From DATDMG01 sp036518955 (GTDB taxonomy: Bacteria; Actinomycetota; Actinomycetes; Actinomycetales; Kineosporiaceae): a DNA stretch of 26,817 nucleotides. Position numbers and translations under genes: made by a program. The DNA is taken from assembly GCA_036518955.1 (NCBI GenBank), contig DATDMG010000528.1, positions 1 through 26,817 on the forward strand, written 5' to 3'. The notes under the pieces are model-generated. The model did no database searches. It was not told the DNA's origin and was given only the letters and a program-made list of their open reading frames with translations. Below, piece by piece: positions 7,362 through 14,397 of this stretch (the first letter of the stretch is position 1; the number at the start of each line of letters is the position of its first letter).

Positions 7362-8351
7362 CTAGCCGGAGGTCGCCGGCTTCTGGAACACCGCGACGTA
7401 GTCGACGAGCATCGGCCTGCCCGGGACCGTGCCCGACGTCGGCCCGCCCGGCGGCAGGTGGTCGGGGAAGCTGCCGCCCATCGCCACGTTCAGGATGATG
7501 AAGAAGCCGTTGTGCGTCGCGTTCGCCCACGCGGTGGGGTCGACCTGGGTGGCCTTGACGGTGAAGAAGTTGGTCCCGTCCAGGTACCAGCGGATCTGCT
7601 CGGGGCTGACGCTGCGGTCGAGCTCCATGGCGTACTCGTGGAACCCGGTCTGGCAGTTCGGGCAGGCCCGCTCGCCGCTGCCGATCCCGGTCGTCTCCTG
7701 GCACGGTCCGCCGGGGTTGGTGCCGCAGTGCAGGGTTCCGAACTCCGAGCTGCGCCCGTTGACGTCCTCCATGATGTCGATCTCGCCGATGCCGGGCCAG
7801 TTCGTCGCGCCGACGGGCCGGGCGGCGCCCCCCAGCATCCAGAAGGCCGGCCAGTAGCCGAGACCGTCGGACGACGTCACGTCCGGCTGCCGGATCGACG
7901 CCTGGACCCGGAGGATGCCACCGGCAGGAGCCGCGAAGTCGGTGCGGGTCGTCTCGATCCGGCCCGATGTCCAGGCTCCGGAGGCGTCGCGCAGCGGCGT
8001 GATCGCGAGGTGGCCCTCGCCGTCCACGGAGACGTTCGCGGTGCTGGAGGTCATCGTCTCGAGTTCCCCGGTTCCCCAGTGGGCCGCGCCGCCGGGGTAG
8101 CTGATGCCGGTGTCGTACAGCCACTTCGCGGTGTCGACACCGGTACCGGCGGAGCCGGTGAAGTCTTCGCTCCAGACCGTCGTCCAGCCCGGGGGCGCCG
8201 TCGGCACCGCCGCGTCGGACGGTGCGGCCGGGGTGATCCCTGCCACCACCAGGGCCCCGACCATCACTACGGTTGCCAGCATCACCGTGGGCAGCGCGCG
8301 CAGCCGGCCGAGCCGGAGCGGCCCCACGCGGACGTTCCCTCCGTGGACCAT
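7362..8351 (-). CDS. Secreted glycoside hydrolase family 16 (beta-glucanase-like)
   Basis: This 329-residue extracellular endo-glycosidase should cleave beta-glucans such as laminarin or related polymers with retention of configuration. A hydrophobic signal segment lies at about 20-40 after a basic N-terminus, with likely cleavage near PSDAA (about 44-48). The GH16 fold begins at TTVWSEDFTG. The catalytic motif E-x-D-x-x-E is intact as GEIDIMED (E190, D192, E195), with GYWPAFWML before it and FHEYAMELD and INGFFIILNVAMGG-like sequence (actual: HNGFFIILNVAMGG) after it. Four Cys near 210-240 could form disulfides. No carbohydrate-binding module is attached. ATG at 8351 has GAGG 5 nt upstream. 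It is monocistronic and its upstream region holds palindromes that could bind a LacI-type regulator. Substrate specificity cannot be read from the sequence. Confidence 0.92.
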   Translation of the reverse strand: MVHGGNVRVGPLRLGRLRALPTVMLATVVMVGALVVAGITPAAPSDAAVPTAPPGWTTVWSEDFTGSAGTGVDTAKWLYDTGISYPGGAAHWGTGELETMTSSTANVSVDGEGHLAITPLRDASGAWTSGRIETTRTDFAAPAGGILRVQASIRQPDVTSSDGLGYWPAFWMLGGAARPVGATNWPGIGEIDIMEDVNGRSSEFGTLHCGTNPGGPCQETTGIGSGERACPNCQTGFHEYAMELDRSVSPEQIRWYLDGTNFFTVKATQVDPTAWANATHNGFFIILNVAMGGSFPDHLPPGGPTSGTVPGRPMLVDYVAVFQKPATSG

Positions 8352-8456
8352 GACTACCTCATGTGCGTGAGGCAGGACCCTGGTCGGGTCGGTGACCTCG
8401 AGGTGGTCCTGGGGTATGCAGATCGTCCGGTTTGGCGACTCGGTCCGTCAACGCTC

Positions 8457-8470
8457 GAGAGACCGCTCTC
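8457..8470. promoter_or_regulatory. Inverted repeat GAGAG-N4-CTCTC upstream of GH16 gene
   Basis: GAGAGACCGCTCTC has 5-bp arms around a 4-nt centre and lies about 105 nt before the GH16 start, with TTGACGG on either side on the minus strand. It loosely resembles operators of LacI-family sugar regulators that control actinobacterial glucanases. The regulator is not in this window. Confidence 0.35.
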
Positions 8471-8512
8471 CCCGTCAATTCTCTGGCTTCGACAGTTAAC
8501 GGTAGTTCGTGG

Positions 8513-8526
8513 AAGGAGCGCTCTCT
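8513..8526. promoter_or_regulatory. CebR-like palindrome around GAGCGCTC
   Basis: GAGCGCTC (8516-8523) is a perfect 8-bp palindrome; the surrounding 14 nt match the Streptomyces CebR/BglR-type operator TGGGAGCGCTCCCA at most positions. It lies about 165 nt upstream of the GH16 gene and the same distance upstream of the M50 gene. Glucan-oligosaccharide control of the GH16 gene is an inference. Confidence 0.3.
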
Positions 8527-8690
8527 CATGGTGCTTCGCGGTGGCCGACACCTCCGGGTCGGGCGCTGGCTGTGGTCGGGCCACGGGCACGCCGTGGGTG
8601 ACCGTCGCGTTCAACCCGGTGAGGCGCGAGGATGCCTCCACCAGGGTTCACCGGGCACGGCGTGGTGGGTGACGCGAGCAGGAGGTCGAC

Positions 8691-9782
8691 GTGAGCACTC
8701 CGGTCGAGGGCGGTCGGGGGATGCGCGTGCGCCTGTTCGGGTTCCCCCTGCACGTCGACCTGTCCTTCGTCCTGATCATGGGGTTGATCGGCTGGCTCAG
8801 CCGGGCTCGGACGGTGATCGACCTGGTCCTCTGGGTCCTGGTTGCCACCGTCGCCGTCCTGGTGCACGAACTCGGGCACGCCGTGGTGGCGCGCGGGGCC
8901 GGTGCGCGCCCGGCCATCGCCCTGACGGGGTTCGGGGGGCTGACCACCTACGTGCCGCCGCGGCCACTCTCCCGTGGCCGGTCCCTGGCGATCGCCCTGG
9001 CTGGTCCGCTGTCGGGGCTGGCCCTGGGTGGCGTGGTCTTCCTGGCGCGCCACGCGCTCGGCCCGTTCGACTACGACAGCCTGCCGGAGCGCGTCACCTG
9101 GTACGCCCTCTTCACCACCGTCGGCTGGAGCGTGCTGAATCTCATCCCGGTCCTCCCGCTGGACGGGGGCCAGGCGATGCGCGAGTTGCTCCCGGGTTCG
9201 CCGCAGGAGCGCAGCCGGCGTGCCGCGGTGGTGTCGATCGTCGCGTTGGTGCCCCTCGTCGCGCTCGCACTCGGTTTCGGCCAGGTGTTCGTGGCGATGT
9301 TCCTGATGTTCTACGGGGTGGCGAACGCGCAGGCGCTGCGCAGCCGGCCCGGCGGGGAGAGACCGGACGGCGGATCGGGGCCCCGGGTCACCCCGGAGCA
9401 GGCGATCGTCGGCCTGCTCTGGCAGGGGGCCCCGGCCCAGGCCCGGCGCACCCTGGAATCACTCCCGTCGGGCACGCCGGTGGACCTCGCCGTCCACGGT
9501 GCCGTGATGGCCACGACCGGGCAGCCGGAGCAGGGTCACGCGCTGCTGGCGCAGGAGGTGGTCCGGCGGCCGGGGGATCCCAACGTCGTCGCGCTCGTCG
9601 TGTTGGCCCACAGCCTGCAGCACGACTGGGTGGCCGTCGAGGCCGACCTCGTCGGGCCACTGGCGCCGGCCGTCCCGCTGCCGGTCGTGGAGCGGGTCAT
9701 CCAGGAGGCCGCCGCGACCGGCCGGCAGGACGTCGCGGAACGCCTCGCCGCCCTGCCGGTGCGGCGCCCCCAGGCGGGCTGA
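8691..9782 (+). CDS. M50-family (site-2-type) intramembrane metalloprotease with C-terminal helical repeat domain
   Basis: The 363-residue protein is a polytopic zinc protease that would cleave transmembrane substrates such as anti-sigma factors. The HEXXH motif is intact in LVHELGHAVVA (H59, E60, H63), and the second motif NLIPVLPLDGG supplies N150 and D158. Hydrophobic segments lie at about 22-37, 43-63, 97-120, 137-157, 178-196 and 197-213. Residues about 228-363 form a soluble tail (VTPEQAIVGLLWQGAPAQA, QGHALLAQEVVRRPGDPNVV) that looks like short TPR-type helices rather than the CBS pair found in Rip3-like relatives. GTG 8691 has GGAGG 5 nt upstream. No PDZ domain is visible. A DosR-regulated M50 protease exists in Mycobacterium tuberculosis (Rip3), but no good box is seen before this gene. 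Confidence 0.9.
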   Translation: MSTPVEGGRGMRVRLFGFPLHVDLSFVLIMGLIGWLSRARTVIDLVLWVLVATVAVLVHELGHAVVARGAGARPAIALTGFGGLTTYVPPRPLSRGRSLAIALAGPLSGLALGGVVFLARHALGPFDYDSLPERVTWYALFTTVGWSVLNLIPVLPLDGGQAMRELLPGSPQERSRRAAVVSIVALVPLVALALGFGQVFVAMFLMFYGVANAQALRSRPGGERPDGGSGPRVTPEQAIVGLLWQGAPAQARRTLESLPSGTPVDLAVHGAVMATTGQPEQGHALLAQEVVRRPGDPNVVALVVLAHSLQHDWVAVEADLVGPLAPAVPLPVVERVIQEAAATGRQDVAERLAALPVRRPQAG

Positions 9783-9901
9783 CCCCAGCCGGCGGCGGCC
9801 TTGCTCCAGATAGCCCCCTCGACGAAACCGGAACGACTCCGGCCGGGCGGGGTGCGCCCGAAGGAGAGCTCTTCTCCTGGGCTGATGCACAAGGGCACAG
9901 A

Positions 9902-9915
9902 AGGACCTTAGTCTA
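9902..9915. promoter_or_regulatory. DosR-like box upstream of the STAS gene
   Basis: AGGACCTTAGTCTA matches GGGACTWWAGTCCC at 10 of 14 positions, with the centre TTAGTC exact. Its centre is about 146 nt before the ATG at 10055, similar to the box before gene 6740. It is less symmetric than the other two, so confidence is lower. Confidence 0.33.
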
Positions 9916-9923
9916 TCGATGTG

Positions 9924-9933
9924 ACCACGTGGT
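9924..9933. promoter_or_regulatory. 10-bp palindrome ACCACGTGGT before the STAS gene
   Basis: A perfect 10-bp palindrome starts 8 nt after the DosR-like box and is flanked by GTG and GAC so that GTGACCACGTGGTGAC is also a near-direct repeat of GTGAC. It could be a second operator in the 272-nt gap between the protease and STAS genes. Confidence 0.3.
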
Positions 9934-10054
9934 GACGCTTAGCTTCGGATGACGACCCCTGCCCGCCAACCAGCCCCCCGCCGTCCGGAATCCCGACGGC
10001 CGGGTCGGTGCCGCAGGCTCGGGCACGGGCCTTCTCCAGGGAAGAGGAGCAACG

Positions 10055-10564
10055 ATGCATCCTCGCCGATACGATCGATCGGGTAGGTCCCGGCTGACGG
10101 CGGTCTCGTCGTCAGGAATACCCGAGCGCCATCCGCGGCTGACCCTGAACTGGTCGGACCCGCTGGAACGAACCCATACCGCCGTCCACGTCGTGTCGGG
10201 GATCCCCATCATGATCGTGGAGGGAGCCTTGGTGGCGGCCGCCGCCAAGCCGTGCCGGGAGGCGCTCGACGCCGTCCTCCGGATGAGGCCGACCCGGATG
10301 GTCATGGATCTGGGTGGCGTCCGGGAGACCGACCGGACGACGGTCCAGCTCCTGGAGGCGATGCGGCGCTTCACCCACTGGCACGGGGTCGCCATGAGCC
10401 TGGCCGCGGTGCCCGGGGTCGTCCAGGTGCGATTCGAGGGAGTCAGGATCGACCCGCCGTTCGACATCCACTCGACCAGCGATCGGGCCGTCACGGCGGC
10501 CCTGGCGATGCCCAGGGCGCGGCGCTCGGTGACCCCGCGGGACAGCATGGGCGGAACGGGCTGA
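10055..10564 (+). CDS. STAS-domain protein (anti-sigma-factor-antagonist-like), degenerate phospho-site
   Basis: The 169-residue product has a Ser/Arg-rich N-terminal tail of about 45 residues, then a STAS-like domain: IPIMIVEGALVAAAAKPCREAL (beta strand and first helix), RMVMDLGGVRETDRTTVQLLEAM in the conserved position of the antagonist phosphorylation loop, and VAMSLAAVPGVVQVRFEGV, ending with STSDRAVTAALAM. Anti-sigma-factor antagonists bind RsbW-type kinases when unphosphorylated. The usual DSSG of the loop is DRTT here, so the normal phospho-Ser is not present, although Thr could substitute. ATG has GAGGAG 6 nt upstream. A DosR-like box lies upstream. A PAS-GAF-SpoIIE-HATPase protein that could be its partner is encoded 4 kb away. 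Confidence 0.7.
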   Translation: MHPRRYDRSGRSRLTAVSSSGIPERHPRLTLNWSDPLERTHTAVHVVSGIPIMIVEGALVAAAAKPCREALDAVLRMRPTRMVMDLGGVRETDRTTVQLLEAMRRFTHWHGVAMSLAAVPGVVQVRFEGVRIDPPFDIHSTSDRAVTAALAMPRARRSVTPRDSMGGTG

Positions 10565-10636
10565 TCGGGCTCGCGCCCGACCGGCTGCGACTGGCGCGGC
10601 GTGATCGGGACCCAGGTCCTGAATTGTCACCAGGAT

Positions 10637-10648
10637 GTTCATGAGAAC
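10637..10648. promoter_or_regulatory. Inverted repeat GTTC-ATGA-GAAC before regulator gene
   Basis: GTTC and GAAC flank ATGA, ending 8 nt before the ATG of the winged-helix regulator. Its position over the translation start region fits an autoregulatory operator. Arms are short, so it could be chance. Confidence 0.3.
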
Positions 10649-10656
10649 GTGATCGC

Positions 10657-11355
10657 ATGACATTCCCGGACCACCGGATCGCTGACGGCTCGAGTCGCGC
10701 CGCCGTCCTCAAGGTGCTGCGGGAGCGCGGCGACCTGGTGAAGGTCGAGGAGTTGGCGGAAGCGGTCAGCCTCTCGCTCAGTGCGGTCCGGTTCCACCTG
10801 GAACGACTGATCGCGGACGGGCTGGTCCGGACGGCGAAGGAGCCACGGGCGACCCCCGGCCGCCCCCGGGTGATGTATCTGGCCGTTCCCGAGGAGGCGG
10901 TGGACGACGCGGCGGCCTACCGGCACCTCGCCGCGCTCCTGGCGGACCAGCTGTCCGACCGGGGCGGTGCGGGGGCGGCCGAGGCCGCCGGTCGGGTCTG
11001 GGCCGAGCAGGTGACCGCCGCCGCGGTCGAGCGCCGGCCCACCGACCCGCGCATCGACCCGGGGGCGCTGCCGGGGCGTGTGCCGGACAGCCTCGCCGGA
11101 GTCCTGGCCGTGCTCGAGGACGGCGGGTTCGCGCCGCGCCTGCGGGACGACGGCTGGACGATCGAGCTGCACCGCTGCCCGTTCGCGGAGCTCATGCCGG
11201 AGCAGTCCGAGATGGTGTGCGCGGTGCACCGGGGCCTGGTCAGGGCCATCCCGGAGCTCAACGGCGATCGGATTCCCGCGGTGCTGTTCCCGGTGCCGGA
11301 CGTCGAGGCGCCGTGCGTGGTGCGGTTCCGGCGCGACGCGTCTACCGGCACCTGA
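10657..11355 (+). CDS. Winged-helix (ArsR/SufR-like) transcriptional regulator with conserved Cys/His
   Basis: This 232-residue protein begins with a winged helix-turn-helix (SSRAAVLKVLRERGDLVKVEEL, then LSLSAVRFHLERLIADGLV), followed by the wing with ATPGRPRVMYLA. The C-terminal part has a sensor-like region with LHRCPFAELM (H172, C174), MVCAVHRGLVRA (C188, H191) and APCVVRF (C220). Regulators of this architecture, including SufR-type proteins, use similar Cys to bind an Fe-S cluster or metal; whether this one does is inference. The ATG at 10657 has a weak ribosome site (GAGAAC), which overlaps a small inverted repeat. It is followed after 45 nt by the lmeA-like gene. No obvious target operon (suf or metal export) is adjacent. 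Confidence 0.8.
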   Translation: MTFPDHRIADGSSRAAVLKVLRERGDLVKVEELAEAVSLSLSAVRFHLERLIADGLVRTAKEPRATPGRPRVMYLAVPEEAVDDAAAYRHLAALLADQLSDRGGAGAAEAAGRVWAEQVTAAAVERRPTDPRIDPGALPGRVPDSLAGVLAVLEDGGFAPRLRDDGWTIELHRCPFAELMPEQSEMVCAVHRGLVRAIPELNGDRIPAVLFPVPDVEAPCVVRFRRDASTGT

Positions 11356-11371
11356 CCCGGCGCTGTGGTGA

Positions 11372-11392
11372 GGTGACCGCGGTGCTGTCACC
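11372..11392. promoter_or_regulatory. Inverted repeat GGTGAC-N9-GTCACC
   Basis: Perfect 6-bp arms lie in the 45-nt gap between the regulator stop and the GTG of the lipid-binding protein gene. It could be a weak terminator stem or an operator for the downstream gene, which begins 8 nt later. Confidence 0.35.
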
Positions 11393-11400
11393 CTGCAGGT

Positions 11401-12135
11401 GTGCTGCGGCTGCTGACCCGATCGCTCGTGCTGGTGGTGGTGCTCGCCCTGCTGGTGGTCGCGGGCGACCGGGCGGCGGCCCTGCTGGCGGCGCGCACGG
11501 TCTCCCGCAACGTCACGGCGTCGGCCGGCCTCGGCCACCCCGCTGACGTCCGCTTCCCGTCCGTCCCCTTCCTCACCCAGGCGGCGGCGGGGCGGTACGA
11601 CGTGGACGTCACGATGGAGGGTGTCCCGACGCGGCGCGGGCTGGTCCTCGACCGGGTCGACGCGTCCCTGCACGGGGTCGCCGCGTCGGCCGTCTCACTG
11701 CTCCAGGGCCAGGTTCAGCAGTTCCCGGTCGACTCCGGCGACGCCGTCGTCCACGTCTCGTTCGCCGCACTGCGGGCAGCGGCCCGGCAGGCCGTCGGCC
11801 CGGACGCCGACGGGCTGTCGTTCACCCGGGCCACCAGCGACCGGGTTCTGATCTCCGGCGCCGTCCGGACACCGCTCGGCTCGCTCCCCCTGCGGGGTGA
11901 GGTGCAGTTGACGGTCAACGGTCGAGCGGTGGGCGCGCGCCTTCTCCCGGAGACCGTCGACGGCGTTCCCGCTCCGTTGCGCTCCCGGCTGGGCAAGCTG
12001 GTCGATCTCACCGTGCTGACCCCGGCGCTGCCGTTCGGCTTCGCCCCGACCGCGGTGAGCGTCGACGAGAACGGCCTCCGCCTCACCGCGGCCGGGGCCC
12101 ACCTGCTGCTGCCTGCCCGGGACCCGGCGGGATGA
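11401..12135 (+). CDS. LmeA-like (DUF2993) phospholipid-binding protein
   Basis: The 244-residue product matches the DUF2993/LmeA family, extracytoplasmic lipid-binding proteins that in mycobacteria support lipomannan elongation or envelope maintenance. The N-terminus LRLLTRSLVLVVVLALLVVAG is a signal peptide or membrane anchor (about 4-22), followed by DRAAALLAARTVSRNV, the conserved family start. The domain includes VRFPSVPFLTQAAAGRYDVDV, GVPTRRGLVLDRVDASLHGV, and a C-terminal part ending TAAGAHLLLPA. An in-frame stop at 11374 excludes a longer protein, so GTG 11401 is the first possible start; it lacks a clear ribosome site and may be leaderless. After it there is a 199-nt gap before the kinase gene. 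Confidence 0.82.
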   Translation: MLRLLTRSLVLVVVLALLVVAGDRAAALLAARTVSRNVTASAGLGHPADVRFPSVPFLTQAAAGRYDVDVTMEGVPTRRGLVLDRVDASLHGVAASAVSLLQGQVQQFPVDSGDAVVHVSFAALRAAARQAVGPDADGLSFTRATSDRVLISGAVRTPLGSLPLRGEVQLTVNGRAVGARLLPETVDGVPAPLRSRLGKLVDLTVLTPALPFGFAPTAVSVDENGLRLTAAGAHLLLPARDPAG

Positions 12136-12334
12136 CGGCCGCCCGGCCGCGGGCCACCGGCCGCCGGAGCCGGCGCCCTGCCCGACACGCGTCCGTGATG
12201 GTCATCCTCTACCCTCCTGGCGTACCGGCTGAGGTCATCGATGATCTGAGGCATCGTGACGGTGGGTGGCCTGCGTGCTGTACGGAGCGAGCCCTCGGAC
12301 GTACCGTGGTTGTGAGGCCGATGGGGGAGGGCCG

Positions 12335-13948
12335 ATGCTGCAGGATGTCCCGACGATCCTGGGGGGACGCTACCGGGTCGTCGAGCGACTGGGCCGGGGC
12401 GGGATGGCGGACGTCTACCGCGCCGAGGACGTCGTGCTGCGCAGGGACGTGGCCATCAAGATTTTCCGTGGCGGGGTGGAGCGCGACTCGCATCTCGCCA
12501 GGTTCCGGGCCGAGGTCCGCACGCTCGCCCAGCTGACCCACCCGCATCTGGTCGCCCTCTACGACGCCGGCGGTGCCGTGGCCGAGCCCTGGTGCGCGAT
12601 GGAGTTCATCGACGGCGGCTCGCTGAGCGACCGCGACGTGCCGGTCCCTCCGGACGAGATGGCCCGCTTCGGCGCCCAGGTCGGTGCCGCCCTGGCCTAT
12701 GTGCACGACCGCGGGATCGTGCACCGCGACGTCAAGCCGAGCAACGTGCTGCTGGACACCGAGGGTGGGGCCTTCCTCTCCGACTTCGGGATCGCCCGGC
12801 TCGTCGACGGCACCCGGATGACCCAGTCCGGGCTGATGATCGGTACGGCGGCCTTCCTGTCGCCGGAGCAGGTCCGTGGCCAGACCGCGGGACCGCCGTC
12901 CGACGTCTACGCCTTGGCCCTGGTCCTGCTGGAGGGCCTCACCGGCCACCGCGAGTACCCGGGGTCGCCGGTGGAGTCCGCGGTGGCCCGGCTCAGCCGG
13001 CCGCCGGCGGTTCCCGACTCGCTGGGAGCGGAGTGGGTCGACCTGCTGACCCGGATGACCGCGATGGAGCTCGCCGATCGCCCGTCCGCGCAGGTGGTGT
13101 GCGCCCGGCTGGCCCGGATCGCTCGGCGGGCCGGCCTGGAGGTCACCGACCTCGTCGAGGCGCGCGAGGTCACCCCGGCCGTGCTGCCGGCCGCGCGCCC
13201 GGTCTCCGTCCAGCCGCACCTCGTCTTCGAGCCGCTGGAGCTCGCTGAGCCGCTGGAGCTCGCTGAGCCGGTGGCCGCTGAGCCGGTGGCCGCTGAGTCC
13301 GAGGTGCCGCCCCCCCGCGCGCCGTCCTCGGGCCGGCTTCCGGTGCCGTCCCTGGTGCCGGGGCCTGCGCCGCAGGCCCTGCTCGGCACCTCCCCGGCGT
13401 CGGCGCGTCGGCGCACCGCCATCATGCTCCTGGTCGGGGCGGTGGTGGTGGCGGTGGTGGCCGCGGTACTGCCCCTCCTGGGGGGCGGGTCGACGCGAGC
13501 GCGCTTGCGGCCCGCGGAGGCTTCGTCGCCAGCAGCCGGCAAGGTCACCGTGAAGGGCTCGGCCACCTCGAGCCCGGGGGACGAGGGCGGCCAGCTGGTG
13601 TTCGTGGCGCCGGTGGGCGGCATCCCGGTCCCGCAGGGCCCGCCGACCAGGACCGGCTCCCGCTCCGTGACCTCTCCGGTCGTCTCGCTCACGGCGTCGG
13701 CGTCGGTGACCGTGTCGACGACCGTGTCGATGACGACGCGGGTCCTTCGGGTACCCACCTCGCCCAGTCTCCCGGCGAGCACCTCCTCGCCGAGCGGGAC
13801 GCGCTCTCCGGCCGGAACGCCGTCCACGCCCGTGCCCGGGTCGTCCTCGCCGCCCAGCAGCTCGCACTCCGCCCCGCCCACGGAGACCTCGACGACGCCC
13901 GGAAGCGCATCGCCGACGGCGTCGGTCACCCCGACATCGACCCCCTGA
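12335..13948 (+). CDS. Transmembrane Ser/Thr protein kinase (PknB-type kinase domain, no PASTA)
   Basis: This 537-residue Hanks-type kinase has a cytoplasmic catalytic domain (about 13-265): glycine loop LGRGGMADVY (19-28), VAIK (K42), HRDVKPSN (D132), DFG (150-152), and the activation/P+1 region GTAAFLSPEQVRG. A linker at about 300-320 contains repeated LELAEP and PVAAE units. A single membrane helix follows (about 361-382, IMLLVGAVVVAVVAAVLPLL), then an outside tail of about 155 residues that is almost entirely Ser/Thr/Pro/Ala, without PASTA or other folded sensor. ATG 12335 is chosen for GGGGGAGG 4-5 nt before it; the 23-codon extension upstream is not supported. The 199-nt upstream gap holds no gene. 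It converges with the small Cys-motif gene 15 nt away. Confidence 0.92.
   Translation: MLQDVPTILGGRYRVVERLGRGGMADVYRAEDVVLRRDVAIKIFRGGVERDSHLARFRAEVRTLAQLTHPHLVALYDAGGAVAEPWCAMEFIDGGSLSDRDVPVPPDEMARFGAQVGAALAYVHDRGIVHRDVKPSNVLLDTEGGAFLSDFGIARLVDGTRMTQSGLMIGTAAFLSPEQVRGQTAGPPSDVYALALVLLEGLTGHREYPGSPVESAVARLSRPPAVPDSLGAEWVDLLTRMTAMELADRPSAQVVCARLARIARRAGLEVTDLVEAREVTPAVLPAARPVSVQPHLVFEPLELAEPLELAEPVAAEPVAAESEVPPPRAPSSGRLPVPSLVPGPAPQALLGTSPASARRRTAIMLLVGAVVVAVVAAVLPLLGGGSTRARLRPAEASSPAAGKVTVKGSATSSPGDEGGQLVFVAPVGGIPVPQGPPTRTGSRSVTSPVVSLTASASVTVSTTVSMTTRVLRVPTSPSLPASTSSPSGTRSPAGTPSTPVPGSSSPPSSSHSAPPTETSTTPGSASPTASVTPTSTP
13229..13294 (+). repeat. Short in-frame tandem repeats in kinase linker
   Basis: An 18-nt unit (GAGCCGCTGGAGCTCGCT) occurs at 13229-13246 and 13247-13264, followed by a related 15-nt unit (GAGCCGGTGGCCGCT) at 13265-13279 and 13280-13294. 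They encode EPLELA twice then EPVAA twice in the juxtamembrane linker, so copy-number changes keep the frame and alter linker length. Confidence 0.8.
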
Positions 13949-13963
13949 CGCCAGGGGGGCGAT

Positions 13964-14290
13964 TCAGAGTCCTTCGGCGACGCGCTCCTCACGGAGGAAC
14001 TGTTCGAAGTCCTCCGCGTGCTGCTCCGCGAGCCGCTCCAGCGCTCGGACCCGGGCCCGCCGGGCCCTCACCTCGGTGTCGCCGCGCCCGCGCAGGCCGG
14101 GCAGGCCTCCGGGAGCGGCCGGCTGCGGCGGCGCGACGACCCGCGTGGTGACGGCCGCCGCGGACCGGGAGGCCGGTGGCTTCGCGGTGGCCTTGACCAG
14201 ATCGGCCCGGCAGACGTCGCTGCCCTCGTCGAACTCCTCCGCCGCGAGGACCTTGCGGCACTTGGCGCATCGACGCCACTTCGCGGACAT
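13964..14290 (-). CDS. Small Cys-motif (zinc-ribbon-like) protein
   Basis: The 108-residue product begins MSAKWRRCAKCRKVLAAEEF, giving a CXXC pair (C8, C11) and a further Cys at 27 (SDVC); a fourth ligand of a normal zinc ribbon is not evident. The middle is Ala/Pro-rich, and the C-terminus (about 72-108) is a charged helix with RRARVRALERLAEQHAEDFEQF, possibly a coiled coil. I chose ATG 14290 because GGGGG precedes it and a TTAGGCT -10-like element lies at about 14321-14327 on the minus strand; the longer frame upstream lacks support. Function is unknown; nucleic-acid binding is possible. Confidence 0.65.
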   Translation of the reverse strand: MSAKWRRCAKCRKVLAAEEFDEGSDVCRADLVKATAKPPASRSAAAVTTRVVAPPQPAAPGGLPGLRGRGDTEVRARRARVRALERLAEQHAEDFEQFLREERVAEGL

Positions 14291-14397
14291 CGCACCCCCG
14301 CTTCGTTGAGACTGTGGCCAGCCTAAGCCGCAGCCGGTTCCGACACGCGCGGGGGTCACCAATCCTGGATCCACGGCGGGTCACCCGGATCGCCGCG

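Larger units (their letters stand above)
8352..8690. other. Divergent intergenic region between GH16 and M50 genes
   Basis: This 339-nt region has no convincing gene; the frames crossing it look like shadows. It contains two palindromic sites (8457-8470 and 8516-8523), a GTTAAC, and an AT-richer stretch at about 8475-8510 that probably holds promoter elements. On the minus strand TTGACGG occurs twice, flanking the first palindrome. Confidence 0.45.

Noticed and set aside
8371..8384. AGGACCCTGGTCGG as a fourth DosR-like box before GH16
   Set aside because: Only 8 of 14 positions match and the right arm is lost, which is near the chance level here.
8432..9952. Long + frame of 506 codons covering the M50 gene
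   Set aside because: It is an out-of-frame shadow rich in Arg, Gly, Pro and Ala; the other frame encodes a clear protease with HELGH and a good ribosome site.
12132..12536. 134-codon frame starting at an ATGA overlap with the lmeA-like gene
   Set aside because: The overlap looks attractive, but the frame runs into the kinase gene out of frame and has no recognisable protein character.
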